A DNA stretch of 64,000 nt from Bin87 sp965220265. GTDB taxonomy: Bacteria; Chloroflexota; Dehalococcoidia; Lucifugimonadales; UBA3495. A program made the translations under genes and the position numbers. The notes beneath the pieces are model-generated. The model was not told where the DNA came from and searched no databases. It worked only from the letters and a program-made list of their open reading frames with translations. This document shows, piece after piece, positions 19,753-28,021 of the stretch (positions are counted from its first letter, which is position 1; each line of letters starts with the position of its first letter). The DNA lies in assembly GCA_965220265.1 (NCBI GenBank), contig CBDCPM010000004.1, forward strand, positions 1,054,001 through 1,118,000, given 5' to 3'.

Positions 19753-20043
19753 CTACTCCTCCAGCACGGCGCGGACCTGAAACAGGTCGCCGCGACGGCG
19801 CGGGGCGTTGAGCAACGTGTCCTCGGCGTCGAGACTGTCGGCGGGCTCGTCGTCGCGTAGCACGGTGTCGAGGCCGGCGACGTGGGCGGTAGGTTCGACT
19901 CCGGCGGTGTCGAGGGATTGCAGGACCTCAAACTGGTCCAGGATGTCGGATAGCTGGCGTGCGAACGCCTCCTTCTCCGCGTCGGTGAGGGCGATGCGGG
20001 CCAGGGCGGCGATGTGTTCCACCTGCTCTCGGTCAATGGGCAT
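19753..20043 (-). CDS. gatC: Aspartyl/glutamyl-tRNA amidotransferase subunit C
   Basis: A 96-residue GatC, the small subunit that stabilises GatA and GatB. It begins MPIDREQVEHIAALARIALT, as in the family, and ends with RRRGDLFQVRAVLEE, close to the usual P-R-x-G-x-x-x-V-P tail. It is directly followed by gatA and probably translationally coupled to it. The frame is open upstream but the conserved start is at 20043. Confidence 0.92.
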   Translation of the reverse strand: MPIDREQVEHIAALARIALTDAEKEAFARQLSDILDQFEVLQSLDTAGVEPTAHVAGLDTVLRDDEPADSLDAEDTLLNAPRRRGDLFQVRAVLEE

Positions 20044-20412
20044 ACTTGATCTATAGCTCCATGTTGCTATGAGGATGTAATGGGGTTGCCCCCGATAACG
20101 GAAAGGATGATGTAGCCGGCGACAGCAAGGCTGAGCCATTCCAAAGTGCGAAAGAATACCCGGGCTGACCCAAGGCGTGCGGACAAAGTCTCGCGGGTGG
20201 GCCTTTCGCTTGGGTTCCGTTTACTTGTGCGTGGAGGATTTTAGTAGGGAATTGCCCCGTATTTTCAACACACTGTGTACATCACGTCCCCCATGCAATG
20301 AGCAGTAAAACGCTCCAAGGCAAGGGCGGTCGCAAGGAACTCGACACCCGTTCCTGGTAATAAATTGTGCACAATAGCGAATTTTGGTGTCCATATCACC
20401 ACCTTTTCTCTC
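20044..20412. other. Intergenic region
   Basis: About 370 bases with no supported gene. GACCCAAGG near 20168 and CTTGGGTTC near 20211 form an imperfect long-range inverted repeat; I could not match it to a known RNA. Confidence 0.4.
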
Positions 20413-21588
20413 TTATTCCGACAGGTGTTCGGTTCTTGGAAAATCAGCCGTCAGTACGTCGAGAAACCCCCAGACATCTTGGGTAAAGTACCCATTCGGC
20501 AAGCCCCCCAACTCCTCGATGTCAGATTGATTGAATGGCAGCGCCACGGGAATCTGGTGGCGGTCAATGAGTGCACGTTTGTCCAGTGCTTCAAATGCAC
20601 GTCGCAACATGATAGGCCGTTCTATAGGCCAATCTTCATCGTACGGCTCGCCGTATTGCCACTCCCGTCTGTTGTAGTTGGCATAGAGCCTGGAGGCTTC
20701 CGTCTTCCCGATGAAACCCAATTCTTGGGTGCGGTGAATCAACATCTTGACGGATACTTTCCATTTGGGCTTGACCGTGCGTAGTCTATTTAGTGTTGGA
20801 TTCCGCAAATCGGCGACGACCCGCGAAGCGGGAGTGAGGAACGCTGATGCAAAACGGTGAGCTTGTTGTTCCACTTTTTTGAATATCTGTTTATCCTCCC
20901 ACTCGACGCGGGACACGTTTTGGTGCAAAACCAGATGCGCTAGTTCGTGGCAGACATTGAACCTCACCCGGCACGCGCTTTGCCCGTCGTTCCCGAGCAC
21001 GATGTAAGGGTGCCCATCCGCAACATCCCATGCAGAGAAGGCATCTAGTTGGGGAGAGCCGATGCGCATGTGAGTTACGACGACGCCATGGTTCTCCACG
21101 AGTAGCGTAACGTTGCTGACCGGACCGTCCCCCAAGTGCCAGTGCCGTCGGGTTTCGGTAGCCAAACGTTCAATATCCTCGTCCGTAAGCGTGTCCCATT
21201 GCACGTCGTTGGCGAACGCGGGCAAGTCGGGAACCGGCATATTTAGGAATTGTCCCAGAAAGTCGACGATCTCGCGTAACCATTCTCGCCGGTATTCCGC
21301 GCTGCGCCTAACCGCCTTTGTGGTACTCGTCCTAGATCGCTCAAAAACAACTTGGCTTTCCCGCATGGATGGTTCAAGAGGACGAAAAAAGAACTCCGTT
21401 TTCAATCCCAGTGCTTGTGCCAGCGCGTCCAACCGGTCAGGCGGTGGATAGTGGTGCCCCCTCTCATAGTTAGATATGATTGACCGGGGAATGCTGGTGG
21501 CCGTCGACAAAGCGGATGCTGTCATCCCACGCACATCTCTAGCTTCTCGGAGACGGTCGCCAACGAACTCCCTACCTTGCTTTGCCAT
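20413..21588 (-). CDS. XRE-family regulator fused to ImmA/IrrE metallopeptidase
   Basis: A 391-residue protein. Residues 10-65 are a Cro/CI helix-turn-helix (LREARDVRGMTASALSTATS ... NYERGHHYPP). The rest is a COG2856 ImmA/IrrE peptidase with zinc motif HELAHLVLH (near residue 217) and a later FASAFLTP segment. In characterised cases such proteins cleave phage-type repressors or act as toxin/antitoxin regulators. The upstream gene ends 14 bases before this start, so they form a two-gene operon. The pair is AT-richer than its surroundings and has its own operator-promoter. Confidence 0.85.
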   Translation of the reverse strand: MAKQGREFVGDRLREARDVRGMTASALSTATSIPRSIISNYERGHHYPPPDRLDALAQALGLKTEFFFRPLEPSMRESQVVFERSRTSTTKAVRRSAEYRREWLREIVDFLGQFLNMPVPDLPAFANDVQWDTLTDEDIERLATETRRHWHLGDGPVSNVTLLVENHGVVVTHMRIGSPQLDAFSAWDVADGHPYIVLGNDGQSACRVRFNVCHELAHLVLHQNVSRVEWEDKQIFKKVEQQAHRFASAFLTPASRVVADLRNPTLNRLRTVKPKWKVSVKMLIHRTQELGFIGKTEASRLYANYNRREWQYGEPYDEDWPIERPIMLRRAFEALDKRALIDRHQIPVALPFNQSDIEELGGLPNGYFTQDVWGFLDVLTADFPRTEHLSE

Positions 21589-21602
21589 GATACCCTCACA
21601 TT

Positions 21603-22202
21603 TTATTCACCGAACCAGTTGACTGGGTTTACCTGCTCGACTTGATCATGCCGTCCTGACGACGCGTCGGACTTGTCGGCACCAAACAGGAATAACACTT
21701 CCTGCTGTGGTGTTGTCCTACATACCGCTTTCACAAATGCCAATTTTCGACCCCGCCGACCGTACACGATTTCGACGTATGCTTTGTCGGGATGTAGAGG
21801 TGATACGACCTCTCCGCTTGGACCGGTGTCGAAAAGCCGGGGTTGCATCAATTCCATGCGGAATACAGCAAAGCGCGACAATCCAGTTTCCCATCGAGCA
21901 GAGGAGAAAGTCGAGACAATGCCGTCCAGTCGCAACTCAGCGTGGTTTGCCGATTTTGTACGGTTCGCCTTGCTCTCGACCGTAAGGCTTGGAACCATGC
22001 CGTCAAGTTTTCGCATTTCACGCTGAACGGTGTAATACAGGTTGTAGCCGAAGAGATTCTTTTCGTCTTCGTCTTCTGGACCCAATTCGTCCATGGCAGC
22101 GTCGACTTTCAGGAAGGCTTCGTGAAACCGCTCCATAATCAACCCTTGAATTCTTTCAATAACGGCGATAGGTGACAGGACGCCCGAATTTTTAATCGTC
22201 AT
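21603..22202 (-). CDS. Hypothetical partner of the XRE/ImmA gene
   Basis: A 199-residue protein I do not recognise. Predicted helical N terminus (RIQGLIMERFHEAFLKVDAA), an acidic patch (ELGPEDEDEKN) and a beta-rich C-terminal half. It is the first gene of an operon with the XRE/ImmA protein. There is no Shine-Dalgarno before the ATG; the -10 box lies about 33 bases upstream. The arrangement of unknown protein plus XRE-peptidase recalls toxin-antitoxin or phage-defence modules, but its activity is unknown. Confidence 0.7.
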   Translation of the reverse strand: MTIKNSGVLSPIAVIERIQGLIMERFHEAFLKVDAAMDELGPEDEDEKNLFGYNLYYTVQREMRKLDGMVPSLTVESKANRTKSANHAELRLDGIVSTFSSARWETGLSRFAVFRMELMQPRLFDTGPSGEVVSPLHPDKAYVEIVYGRRGRKLAFVKAVCRTTPQQEVLFLFGADKSDASSGRHDQVEQVNPVNWFGE

Positions 22203-22207
22203 TTCTG

Positions 22208-22258
22208 TGCTATTCCGAAATGTGGATTTTATGGATTATAGCAGAAATTCGGAATAAC
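22208..22258 (-). promoter_or_regulatory. Promoter with two inverted operators
   Basis: On the minus strand TATAAT (22235-22240) is bracketed by inverted copies of TG[C/T]TATTCCGAA (plus-strand arm TATTCCGAA at 22211-22219, complement TTCGGAATA at 22248-22256). One copy overlaps the spacer/-35 region and the other lies at the start of transcription, typical of autorepression by an XRE protein. Confidence 0.65.
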
Positions 22259-22400
22259 ATTCGGGTCCGCGCGCATTATCGGCTGATTTTTCGGTCTACC
22301 ATTATCGGCGCGGACATCGAACGGCCCTCCAGGTATGACACGCACAAGTAAACGGAACCTTCGGCTGCCGGCCGTCTTCTCCCGGTACCATTTGGGGCGG

Positions 22401-22832
22401 TCAGTAGCGGAGGAGGTGCGTGGGTACCAAGCGACCTGCCACTGGGTCAACGGCGAGGGCAGCTTCTTCGAGAGTGACCACGCCGAGTAGACTGGGCTCG
22501 TTCACTTCGGCGAATATGACCGGGGTGTGGAATTGCAGTCCCTCGAGTCTGATCGTAGTTTCCCCCACATCGACAGGGACCATCCTGCCGTCGGCGGTCT
22601 CTGATGGCAGTGAGCGTTCGACTGGAACTCCCAGGCGTTCGAGGGTTGCGCGCGGTACCGCGGTGTAGGTCGAGCCAGTGTCGACGATGATGTCGAGTTC
22701 CTCGAATCGGTTGCCGTGGTGGTCACCAACCTGGATTGTGACGGTGATGGTGCCCAAAAGTGTTCCTCCGGTGGTGGGGCGCGGACTGTCGTTGGATGTG
22801 TTCTTTGTCGCCCGCCCTTCCGCGCCCGTCAT
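22401..22832 (-). CDS. Retropepsin-like (clan AA) aspartic protease
   Basis: A 143-residue protein. The single catalytic motif IIVDTGSTYTAVP (near residues 48-60) and the downstream LLGVVTLEEAAL (hydrophobic-G element) are those of clan AA retropepsin-like proteases, which act as dimers. The substrate is unknown. Stand-alone genes of this type are frequent in Chloroflexota and cyanobacteria. A second, different clan AA gene lies at 61933. The gene precedes the SDR gene in coordinates but is downstream of it on the minus strand. Confidence 0.75.
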   Translation of the reverse strand: MTGAEGRATKNTSNDSPRPTTGGTLLGTITVTIQVGDHHGNRFEELDIIVDTGSTYTAVPRATLERLGVPVERSLPSETADGRMVPVDVGETTIRLEGLQFHTPVIFAEVNEPSLLGVVTLEEAALAVDPVAGRLVPTHLLRY

Positions 22833-22866
22833 GCTGTTCGGCAGCGCGGGTATTTGCCCACGGAGC

Positions 22867-23715
22867 CTAGCTCATCTCGGAGCCGCCGGAGACGCTGATG
22901 CTGAGGCCGGTCATGTAGTCGGATTCGGCGGAGGACAGGAAGGCGGCCATGCGGGCGATGTCGTCGCCCTGCGCGATGCGGCCCAGGGGCACGCGCAGCT
23001 CGCGCTCGCGGACCATCAGGGCGCGGTGCTCCTCGCCTGACGTGCCCTCGGGAGCCAAGGCCGCCGCGATGAAGTCGACGCGCTCGGTGTCGACCAGGCC
23101 GGGGCAGATGGCGTTGACGTTGACGTGGTACGGGGCCATCTCCTGGGCCAGGGACTGGGTGAATCCGATGACGGCGAACTTGCTGGCGCAGTAGGCCCCG
23201 TAGCGGGCGATGCCGCGCTTGCCGGCGCCGGAGGAGATGTTGATGATCTTGCCCGGGCCGCCCCGGTCGACCATGTGGCGGCAGACGGCGCGGCTGACCA
23301 GGTAGGTGCCGCGCACGTTGACGCGCATGACCTCGTCGAAGGCGTCCTCTTCCAGCTCCACGACGAGAACACGGTCGCGGCCGGGTCGGGAGCCGGCGTT
23401 GTTGACCAGGATGTCGATCTTGCCGAACTCGCCGAGGGTATCGGACACCATGCCGTCGACCTGGGCGCTGTCGGCAACGTCGTAGTAGAGGCCGAGGCTG
23501 CGACGGCCCATGGCCTTGATCTCATCGACGACGCTGGGAAGACCCTGCCAGCCGTCGAGGCGATCCTCGGTGCGGATGGCGTCCAGGGAGGCCTCGACGT
23601 CGGTCACCACGACGTCGGCGCCCTCGGAGGCGAGGCGGGTGGCAATGGCGCGGCCGATGCCGTGGCGTCCGCCGGCGCCGGTGACGAGGGCGGTCTTGCC
23701 GTTGAGGTCGTACAT
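22867..23715 (-). CDS. Short-chain dehydrogenase/reductase
   Basis: A 282-residue NAD(P)-dependent oxidoreductase. The nucleotide-binding motif is TGAGGRHGIGRAIA (12-25), with NNAGSRPG near residue 110 and the catalytic SSGAGKRGIARYGAYCASK segment holding Ser, Tyr and Lys. The C terminus (YMTGLSISVSGGSEMS) follows the usual G-x-x-I-x-V-x-G-G. Substrate cannot be read. AGGAG lies 8 bases before the ATG. A decayed internal copy of this gene lies at 24391-24567. Confidence 0.9.
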   Translation of the reverse strand: MYDLNGKTALVTGAGGRHGIGRAIATRLASEGADVVVTDVEASLDAIRTEDRLDGWQGLPSVVDEIKAMGRRSLGLYYDVADSAQVDGMVSDTLGEFGKIDILVNNAGSRPGRDRVLVVELEEDAFDEVMRVNVRGTYLVSRAVCRHMVDRGGPGKIINISSGAGKRGIARYGAYCASKFAVIGFTQSLAQEMAPYHVNVNAICPGLVDTERVDFIAAALAPEGTSGEEHRALMVRERELRVPLGRIAQGDDIARMAAFLSSAESDYMTGLSISVSGGSEMS

Positions 23716-23790
23716 GGTGTTTCTCCTGTTCCTGCGGTGAAGCGATCAGAGGGGTATTCGCAACATAAAGACCGTAACATCTTAACAGGT

Positions 23791-24369
23791 TCAGATTGCG
23801 GTCGCAGGTGGCGCCGCGCCCCATTTGCGGCGGACGAACCGGAAGGCGATGACGGCCAACACGGCATCGATAGCGATTTGCGCGACCACCGATAACGCTA
23901 CTACTGCTGACACCATAGCCAGTACAACGACGATATCCGTCGTGGGCTCGATGCCGACGCCCGGCACGACCATTGCAACTGCTGCATTTGCCATACCCGC
24001 TGCCAGGCCGAACCCGGCCCCAATGACAGCACATCTGCGCACGGACCGTGAGGTCGGGCCGGCCTGTACGGCCACCGCGGCGCCGGCCACCGTGGCGGCA
24101 AAGGCGGTGAAAATAACGCCAATGGACACGGAGATGAGGCGATCCATTGGGTCGGACAAAGGTGAAGTCAACGCTGAGAGCGGTATTCCCACCGGATAGT
24201 GGTCGATGATCCCGAACAACATTCCCAGGAGGCCCCCGAGGAGGGCGCGGTTTCGATACATCCCCGGACCGTCGAACGCCGCGACGACGACCACGGCGGC
24301 GAGGGCACAAACGACCATCATGGGCAGCACGTCGGCCAAAACAACGATCAGTGCGATCATCGTGACCAT
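23791..24369 (-). CDS. Tandem membrane protein, copy 1
   Basis: A 192-residue protein with about five hydrophobic segments (near 5-32, 42-62, 80-105, 112-135 and 150-180) and a basic C-terminal tail ending FRFVRRKWGAAPPATAI. It is the first of three tandem paralogs, each with the same topology and a Gly/Ala-rich fourth segment (GAGFGLAAGMANA). No known domain is evident. The SDR gene lies just downstream on the same strand. Confidence 0.7.
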   Translation of the reverse strand: MVTMIALIVVLADVLPMMVVCALAAVVVVAAFDGPGMYRNRALLGGLLGMLFGIIDHYPVGIPLSALTSPLSDPMDRLISVSIGVIFTAFAATVAGAAVAVQAGPTSRSVRRCAVIGAGFGLAAGMANAAVAMVVPGVGIEPTTDIVVVLAMVSAVVALSVVAQIAIDAVLAVIAFRFVRRKWGAAPPATAI

Positions 24370-24390
24370 AGTTGCAAGCCTCCGACGACC

Positions 24391-24567
24391 AAGGCGTCAA
24401 CCCAGGCGCTGTCGGCAACGTCGAAATTCCGGCCGGGGCTGCGGCGGCATACGCTCTGGATCTCCGCGGTCACACTGAGCCGGCTCTACCAGCCGTCGAG
24501 CGATCCTCGGTGCGGCGGGTGTCCACGGTGCCCGGACGCGAGTGCCGCTACGTCGACGCCCTCCGAT
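24391..24567 (-). pseudogene. Decayed fragment of an SDR gene
   Basis: Read on the minus strand this stretch gives EGVDVAALA ... SLDGW-stop-SRLSVTAEIQSVCRRSPG ... FDVADSAWVD, matching residues about 32-90 of the intact SDR at 22867 (EGADVVVTD ... RLDGWQGLPSVVDEIKAMGR ... YYDVADSAQVD). It holds an in-frame stop. It lies downstream of membrane copy 2, as the intact SDR does for copy 1, so a membrane-SDR unit was duplicated and the SDR decayed. Confidence 0.8.
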
Positions 24568-24599
24568 GCAGGCAAAGTAGCGTGGCGCGCAGCATCGTA

Positions 24600-25175
24600 T
24601 CAGGTTGCGGTCGCAGGTGGCGCGGCGCCCCATCTGCGGCGGACGAACCGGAACGCGACGGCGGCGAGCGCGAGGTCAACCATCACTCCACTGGCCATGG
24701 TCGCCGCTCCGATCGACACCGCGGACAGGGGACCGAAGCCCACAGCCTCCAACGCGGGAATAAGGGCATGTCCCCAGACATGCAACCCCACCACGTTGGC
24801 AATGCCCAATACCAGTCCAAATGCGATCCCGACGAGAACGCACCTGCGAACAACGGCGGCAGATCGCCTCTCCAGCAGGCCCACCGCCAGCCCGGCAAGG
24901 GCTGCCGCCGCGACGCTAAGGAGAATGCCGGCGATGTACAGGGCGAAACGGTCGAATGAGGCCGACAACACGGAAATCAGGAAGACAGTCACCGTCCCTA
25001 AAAATCTGACCAAAGCGCTGGTGATTATCCCGAACATTGCTCCGACCAGCGCCCCGACCAACGCGCGCTTCCAATGGCTGGTTCGACTGCCCGCCGCCGC
25101 GCCGGCAACGATGGCGACCAGGACGCAGAGGAACGCCCAGATCGCCGCGCTGACGTAGAAGATCGCAAGGGACAT
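24600..25175 (-). CDS. Tandem membrane protein, copy 2
   Basis: A 191-residue paralog of the genes at 23791 and 25324. About five membrane segments; the loop RRSAAVVRRCVLVGIAFGLV matches SRSVRRCAVIGAGFGLA of copy 1, and the tail FRFVRRRWGAAPPATAT is nearly the same. The 3' end and about 30 bases beyond the stop match copy 1 at the DNA level, marking a recent tandem duplication. Confidence 0.7.
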   Translation of the reverse strand: MSLAIFYVSAAIWAFLCVLVAIVAGAAAGSRTSHWKRALVGALVGAMFGIITSALVRFLGTVTVFLISVLSASFDRFALYIAGILLSVAAAALAGLAVGLLERRSAAVVRRCVLVGIAFGLVLGIANVVGLHVWGHALIPALEAVGFGPLSAVSIGAATMASGVMVDLALAAVAFRFVRRRWGAAPPATAT

Positions 25176-25323
25176 GGTCAGCCGGGCGAGGCGTCACAAC
25201 TCAACCGCAGACGCAGCGGCGCAGACGACAACCCGGGGCAACACATTGGCCAGCAGGAATATCACAGTGCAGCCTCCAATGGAGCAGTTCGAAAACCGCT
25301 CATTTTTGCGCTCGGTTGGCGGG
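25176..25323. other. Gap with a possible membrane-protein remnant
   Basis: Bases around 25215-25262 (GACGACAACCCGG ... CATTGGCCAGCA) loosely resemble the 5' part of membrane copy 1, suggesting another eroded copy. No open gene. Confidence 0.3.
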
Positions 25324-25881
25324 CTACGTCGCAACTCGTCGGCGCCTCAGCAACCGGTACGCAACGACCGCCAGCGCGATGTCGGCGACCAACTGGATGG
25401 CCAGGAGCGCTGACCAGTAGGTCCCAGGCGCGGGGCTCCAACCTGCGGCCTCCAGCGCTGGGATGACAGCGGTTGACGCGACCAGGCGCAGCACCGAGTT
25501 CGTGACACCGACGATCAGCCCGAACGCGGCTCCGACCATGGCGTATTCGCGCATACGTACCGCGGACCGGTCGGCCAGCGCGCCCACCGCAATGGCGGTG
25601 AGCGTGGTCGCTCCGGCCATCAAAAGAGTGGTGACCGTTGCCAGGGCGAAAGGGTCAAGTCGGGCCGGTGTCAGCAGGGTGAACAGATATGCCACCACGC
25701 TGACCAGGCTCACCAGCAGGTAGAGGATCAGGAACCCGAACAACGCACCGACAACCGCGCCGACCAGGACGCGCTGCCACCAACTCACGGGGTTGCGGAA
25801 CGCTGCACCGACGACGATTGCCGCCAGGACACAGATGAACCCCCAGATCAGCGCACTGCCGAAGAACGCCGCGACCAGCAT
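25324..25881 (-). CDS. Tandem membrane protein, copy 3
   Basis: A 185-residue, five-segment membrane protein. It shares with copy 2 the start pattern AAFFGSALIWGFICVLAAIV versus FYVSAAIWAFLCVLVAIV and the loop RMREYAMVGAAFGLIVGVTN, but its C terminus ends RLLRRRRVAT without the APPATA tail. It is the most diverged of the array. Function unknown. Confidence 0.7.
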   Translation of the reverse strand: MLVAAFFGSALIWGFICVLAAIVVGAAFRNPVSWWQRVLVGAVVGALFGFLILYLLVSLVSVVAYLFTLLTPARLDPFALATVTTLLMAGATTLTAIAVGALADRSAVRMREYAMVGAAFGLIVGVTNSVLRLVASTAVIPALEAAGWSPAPGTYWSALLAIQLVADIALAVVAYRLLRRRRVAT

Positions 25882-25963
25882 GGGAGGTCAGAAGGGACGA
25901 ACGGGTATCGCCAACGCCCGGCGCATGGTTGCGGGTGGGCGTCGGGAGCGCGCGAAAGTGCAG

Positions 25964-26896
25964 CTATTCACGCCCAGGCCAGTTGACCGGGTGGTCGTGA
26001 TGATGCAGGGCGTAGGCGCCGCCGGCGGAGTGTACGACCAACTGGTGACCGAACGCCTCGGCCAGGACCGACTCCAGCAGCACCTCTTCCGGTGGACCGT
26101 AGGCGATCAACCGGCAGTTGACCAGCGCCACGTCGCTGGCGCGAGCGGACACGCAGGTCAGGTCGTGGGTGCTCATGATCACGGTAACGTCCTGCTCTCG
26201 CAGCCGGTCGATGATGTCCAGGAAGCGATGCTGGGCGGTGGGGTCAAGCCCGTTCATGGGTTCGTCGAGCAGGAGCACGGACGGACTGGCAGCTATGGCC
26301 CGGGCCAGCAGCGCTCTCCGGCGTTGGCCTCCCGACAGTTCGCCGATGCTGCGGCGGCGCAGGTCGATCAGGTCCACGGTGGCCAGAGCTTCGGCGGCGG
26401 CATCCCGGGTGGCCCGGTTGTGTCCGCGGAACAGGCCGCGCTGAGGAGTGAGGCCCATCATCGCCACGTCCCAGACAGTTACGGGGAAGTTCCAGTCTAC
26501 CTGCTCCAACTGGGGCACGAATCCGATGTGCTTGCGCATCTCGGCGCTGGGCCGCCCCTGGACCAGAACCTTGCCGGTGTCGAGTTTGACCAGCCCGACC
26601 ACGGCCTTGAGCAGGGATGATTTACCGCCTCCGTTGGGCCCGACCACACCGGAGAGACTGCCGCATTCCACGGAGAACGACACGTTTTCCAGCGCGAGGA
26701 TGGGCCCGTAGCTGACACTGACATCATCGAAGCAGACGACCTGGGGAGTGGCGCCATCGTGGGTGTGGGTCTGGCCGTCCCGCGAGTGGGTATGGCTGTG
26801 TTCGGCGTGGTTGTGGGTGGCCCCCGCCGGCGCGTGGAGATGGTCGTGCTCCGCGTGGGCGTGCCCGGCGTGATCGTGGGTGGATGTCTGCTGCAT
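25964..26896 (-). CDS. Metal ABC transporter ATPase with His-rich N-terminal extension
   Basis: A 310-residue ATPase of the Zn/Mn importer type (ZnuC/MntB-like). Residues 1-49 contain 14 His in HxH and HD patterns, absent from ordinary family members and likely to bind Zn2+, Ni2+ or Co2+. Walker A GPNGGGKS (86-93), signature ELSGGQRRR and Walker B LLLDEPMNGLDP are intact, with H-loop STHD. The C terminus has HHHDH. It starts 4 bases after the VOC gene stops, so they are co-transcribed; permease and binding protein are not in the window. Confidence 0.88.
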   Translation of the reverse strand: MQQTSTHDHAGHAHAEHDHLHAPAGATHNHAEHSHTHSRDGQTHTHDGATPQVVCFDDVSVSYGPILALENVSFSVECGSLSGVVGPNGGGKSSLLKAVVGLVKLDTGKVLVQGRPSAEMRKHIGFVPQLEQVDWNFPVTVWDVAMMGLTPQRGLFRGHNRATRDAAAEALATVDLIDLRRRSIGELSGGQRRRALLARAIAASPSVLLLDEPMNGLDPTAQHRFLDIIDRLREQDVTVIMSTHDLTCVSARASDVALVNCRLIAYGPPEEVLLESVLAEAFGHQLVVHSAGGAYALHHHDHPVNWPGRE

Positions 26897-26900
26897 GGGG

Positions 26901-27815
26901 CTAGGCGCGGAACCAGTCGTCGCCGGCGGGAGGCCAGGGATTTTCGGCGTCCAGCACCTGGGATAGCTGGGTGAACGCGCCCTTGAAGGTGGCCGGATGC
27001 AGCCAGATGCTGTTGAAGCCGAGGTTGACGTAGTTGTCGGTGCGTCGGGACGTGGTGAACCGGATGTCCTGGGTCTGGAGGTAGGCGTCGGTGGCCAGGG
27101 AGTCGGCGATCTCGTAGATGGTCAGGTACAGGCCTTCGCCGTAGCGGGCCAGGAACCGGCCGGAGGGGGAGTCGGCGCTGGTGGGCTGGGCCAGTTCGAT
27201 GAAGGTGTCGCCGCCGGTGAGGGGCAGTACGGCGATTTCAAGGTCGGTGAAGCTGATCTCGAACCGGCGGGTGGGTCGCAGGCCGAACATGCGGCTCCAG
27301 TGTTCGATGGCGGCATCCAGATCGTTGACGATGACGGCCATCTGGCGGAGCTGGAGGGTTCCCGGCTCGTGGGTCGCAGACTGCCAGTCGGAACCCGCGG
27401 CCGGCCAGGGGTTGCTAGGGTCGGTGACCTCGATGATTTCCAGGAACGCGCCGTTGCAGGACGCCGGATGCAGGAACGCGGACCGGCTGCCCTCGTGTGC
27501 AGTTTCGCCGGTGATGCGGACGCCCATGTCGCGCAGGTGGGGGATGAGCCGGTCGTACTGGTCGGTCTCGAAGATCATCAGGTACGGCGCCTCGCCGCGG
27601 CGTTGCAGGAAGCGGGCGCCGGCAGAGGTCTCATCCGTCGGAGCGAGAAGCTCCACAAAGGTGCCGTTGCCGGCGGGCAGCACGGCGTTGTCCAGCCCGA
27701 ACTGGGGCAGCGCGCCAGTGCGGGACGGCTGCATGCCGAGGATACGACCGTACAGGTCGATACCCTCGGGCAGGTCGTTGACCATCATGGCGATCTGGCG
27801 GAGCTTGGTGAGCAT
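26901..27815 (-). CDS. Two-domain VOC (glyoxalase/dioxygenase-fold) protein
   Basis: A 304-residue protein made of two tandem vicinal-oxygen-chelate domains: residues 1-135 (LRQIAMMVNDLPEGIDLYGRILG) and 155-300 (LRQMAVIVNDLDAAIEHWSRMFG). Each ends with a metal-site-like segment (GAFLEIIEV; GAFTQLSQV), and a repeated ENPWP/SNPWP AAGxDW motif closes both halves. VOC proteins include lyases, epimerases and dioxygenases; the substrate is not readable. It is the gene directly upstream of the metal ABC ATPase. Confidence 0.82.
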   Translation of the reverse strand: MLTKLRQIAMMVNDLPEGIDLYGRILGMQPSRTGALPQFGLDNAVLPAGNGTFVELLAPTDETSAGARFLQRRGEAPYLMIFETDQYDRLIPHLRDMGVRITGETAHEGSRSAFLHPASCNGAFLEIIEVTDPSNPWPAAGSDWQSATHEPGTLQLRQMAVIVNDLDAAIEHWSRMFGLRPTRRFEISFTDLEIAVLPLTGGDTFIELAQPTSADSPSGRFLARYGEGLYLTIYEIADSLATDAYLQTQDIRFTTSRRTDNYVNLGFNSIWLHPATFKGAFTQLSQVLDAENPWPPAGDDWFRA

Positions 27816-27830
27816 GGCGGTGGGTGTCCG

Positions 27831-28019
27831 TTAGCGGAGAGAGCGGCGGCGGTTGCGGCGGCGCGGAGCGTTTGCCCGTTCCAACCGGTCCTTGAGGATT
27901 TGGAGCTTCGTTTCGGCTTCCACGCGCCTACGTTCGGCTTCCAGACGCTGGCTTTCGGCTTCCACGCGCTGGCGTTCGGCTTTCTGGGCCATGCGAGCGA
28001 AGAAGTACGCGGTAAACAC
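27831..28019 (-). CDS. Small coiled-coil protein, partial paralog of its neighbour
   Basis: A 62-residue frame with a GTG start: a short hydrophobic start (FTAYFFARM), then heptad-like repeats (RVEAESQRLEAERRRVEAE) and a basic tail APRRRNRRRSLR. The layout copies the C-terminal half of the 148-residue protein just upstream (STYFYARR ... ATAPRRRNRRRLR), so it is a tandem partial duplicate. Its start lies 2 bases after the neighbour's stop and could be translationally coupled. It may be a remnant. Confidence 0.45.
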   Translation of the reverse strand: MFTAYFFARMAQKAERQRVEAESQRLEAERRRVEAETKLQILKDRLERANAPRRRNRRRSLR

Positions 28020-28021
28020 GA

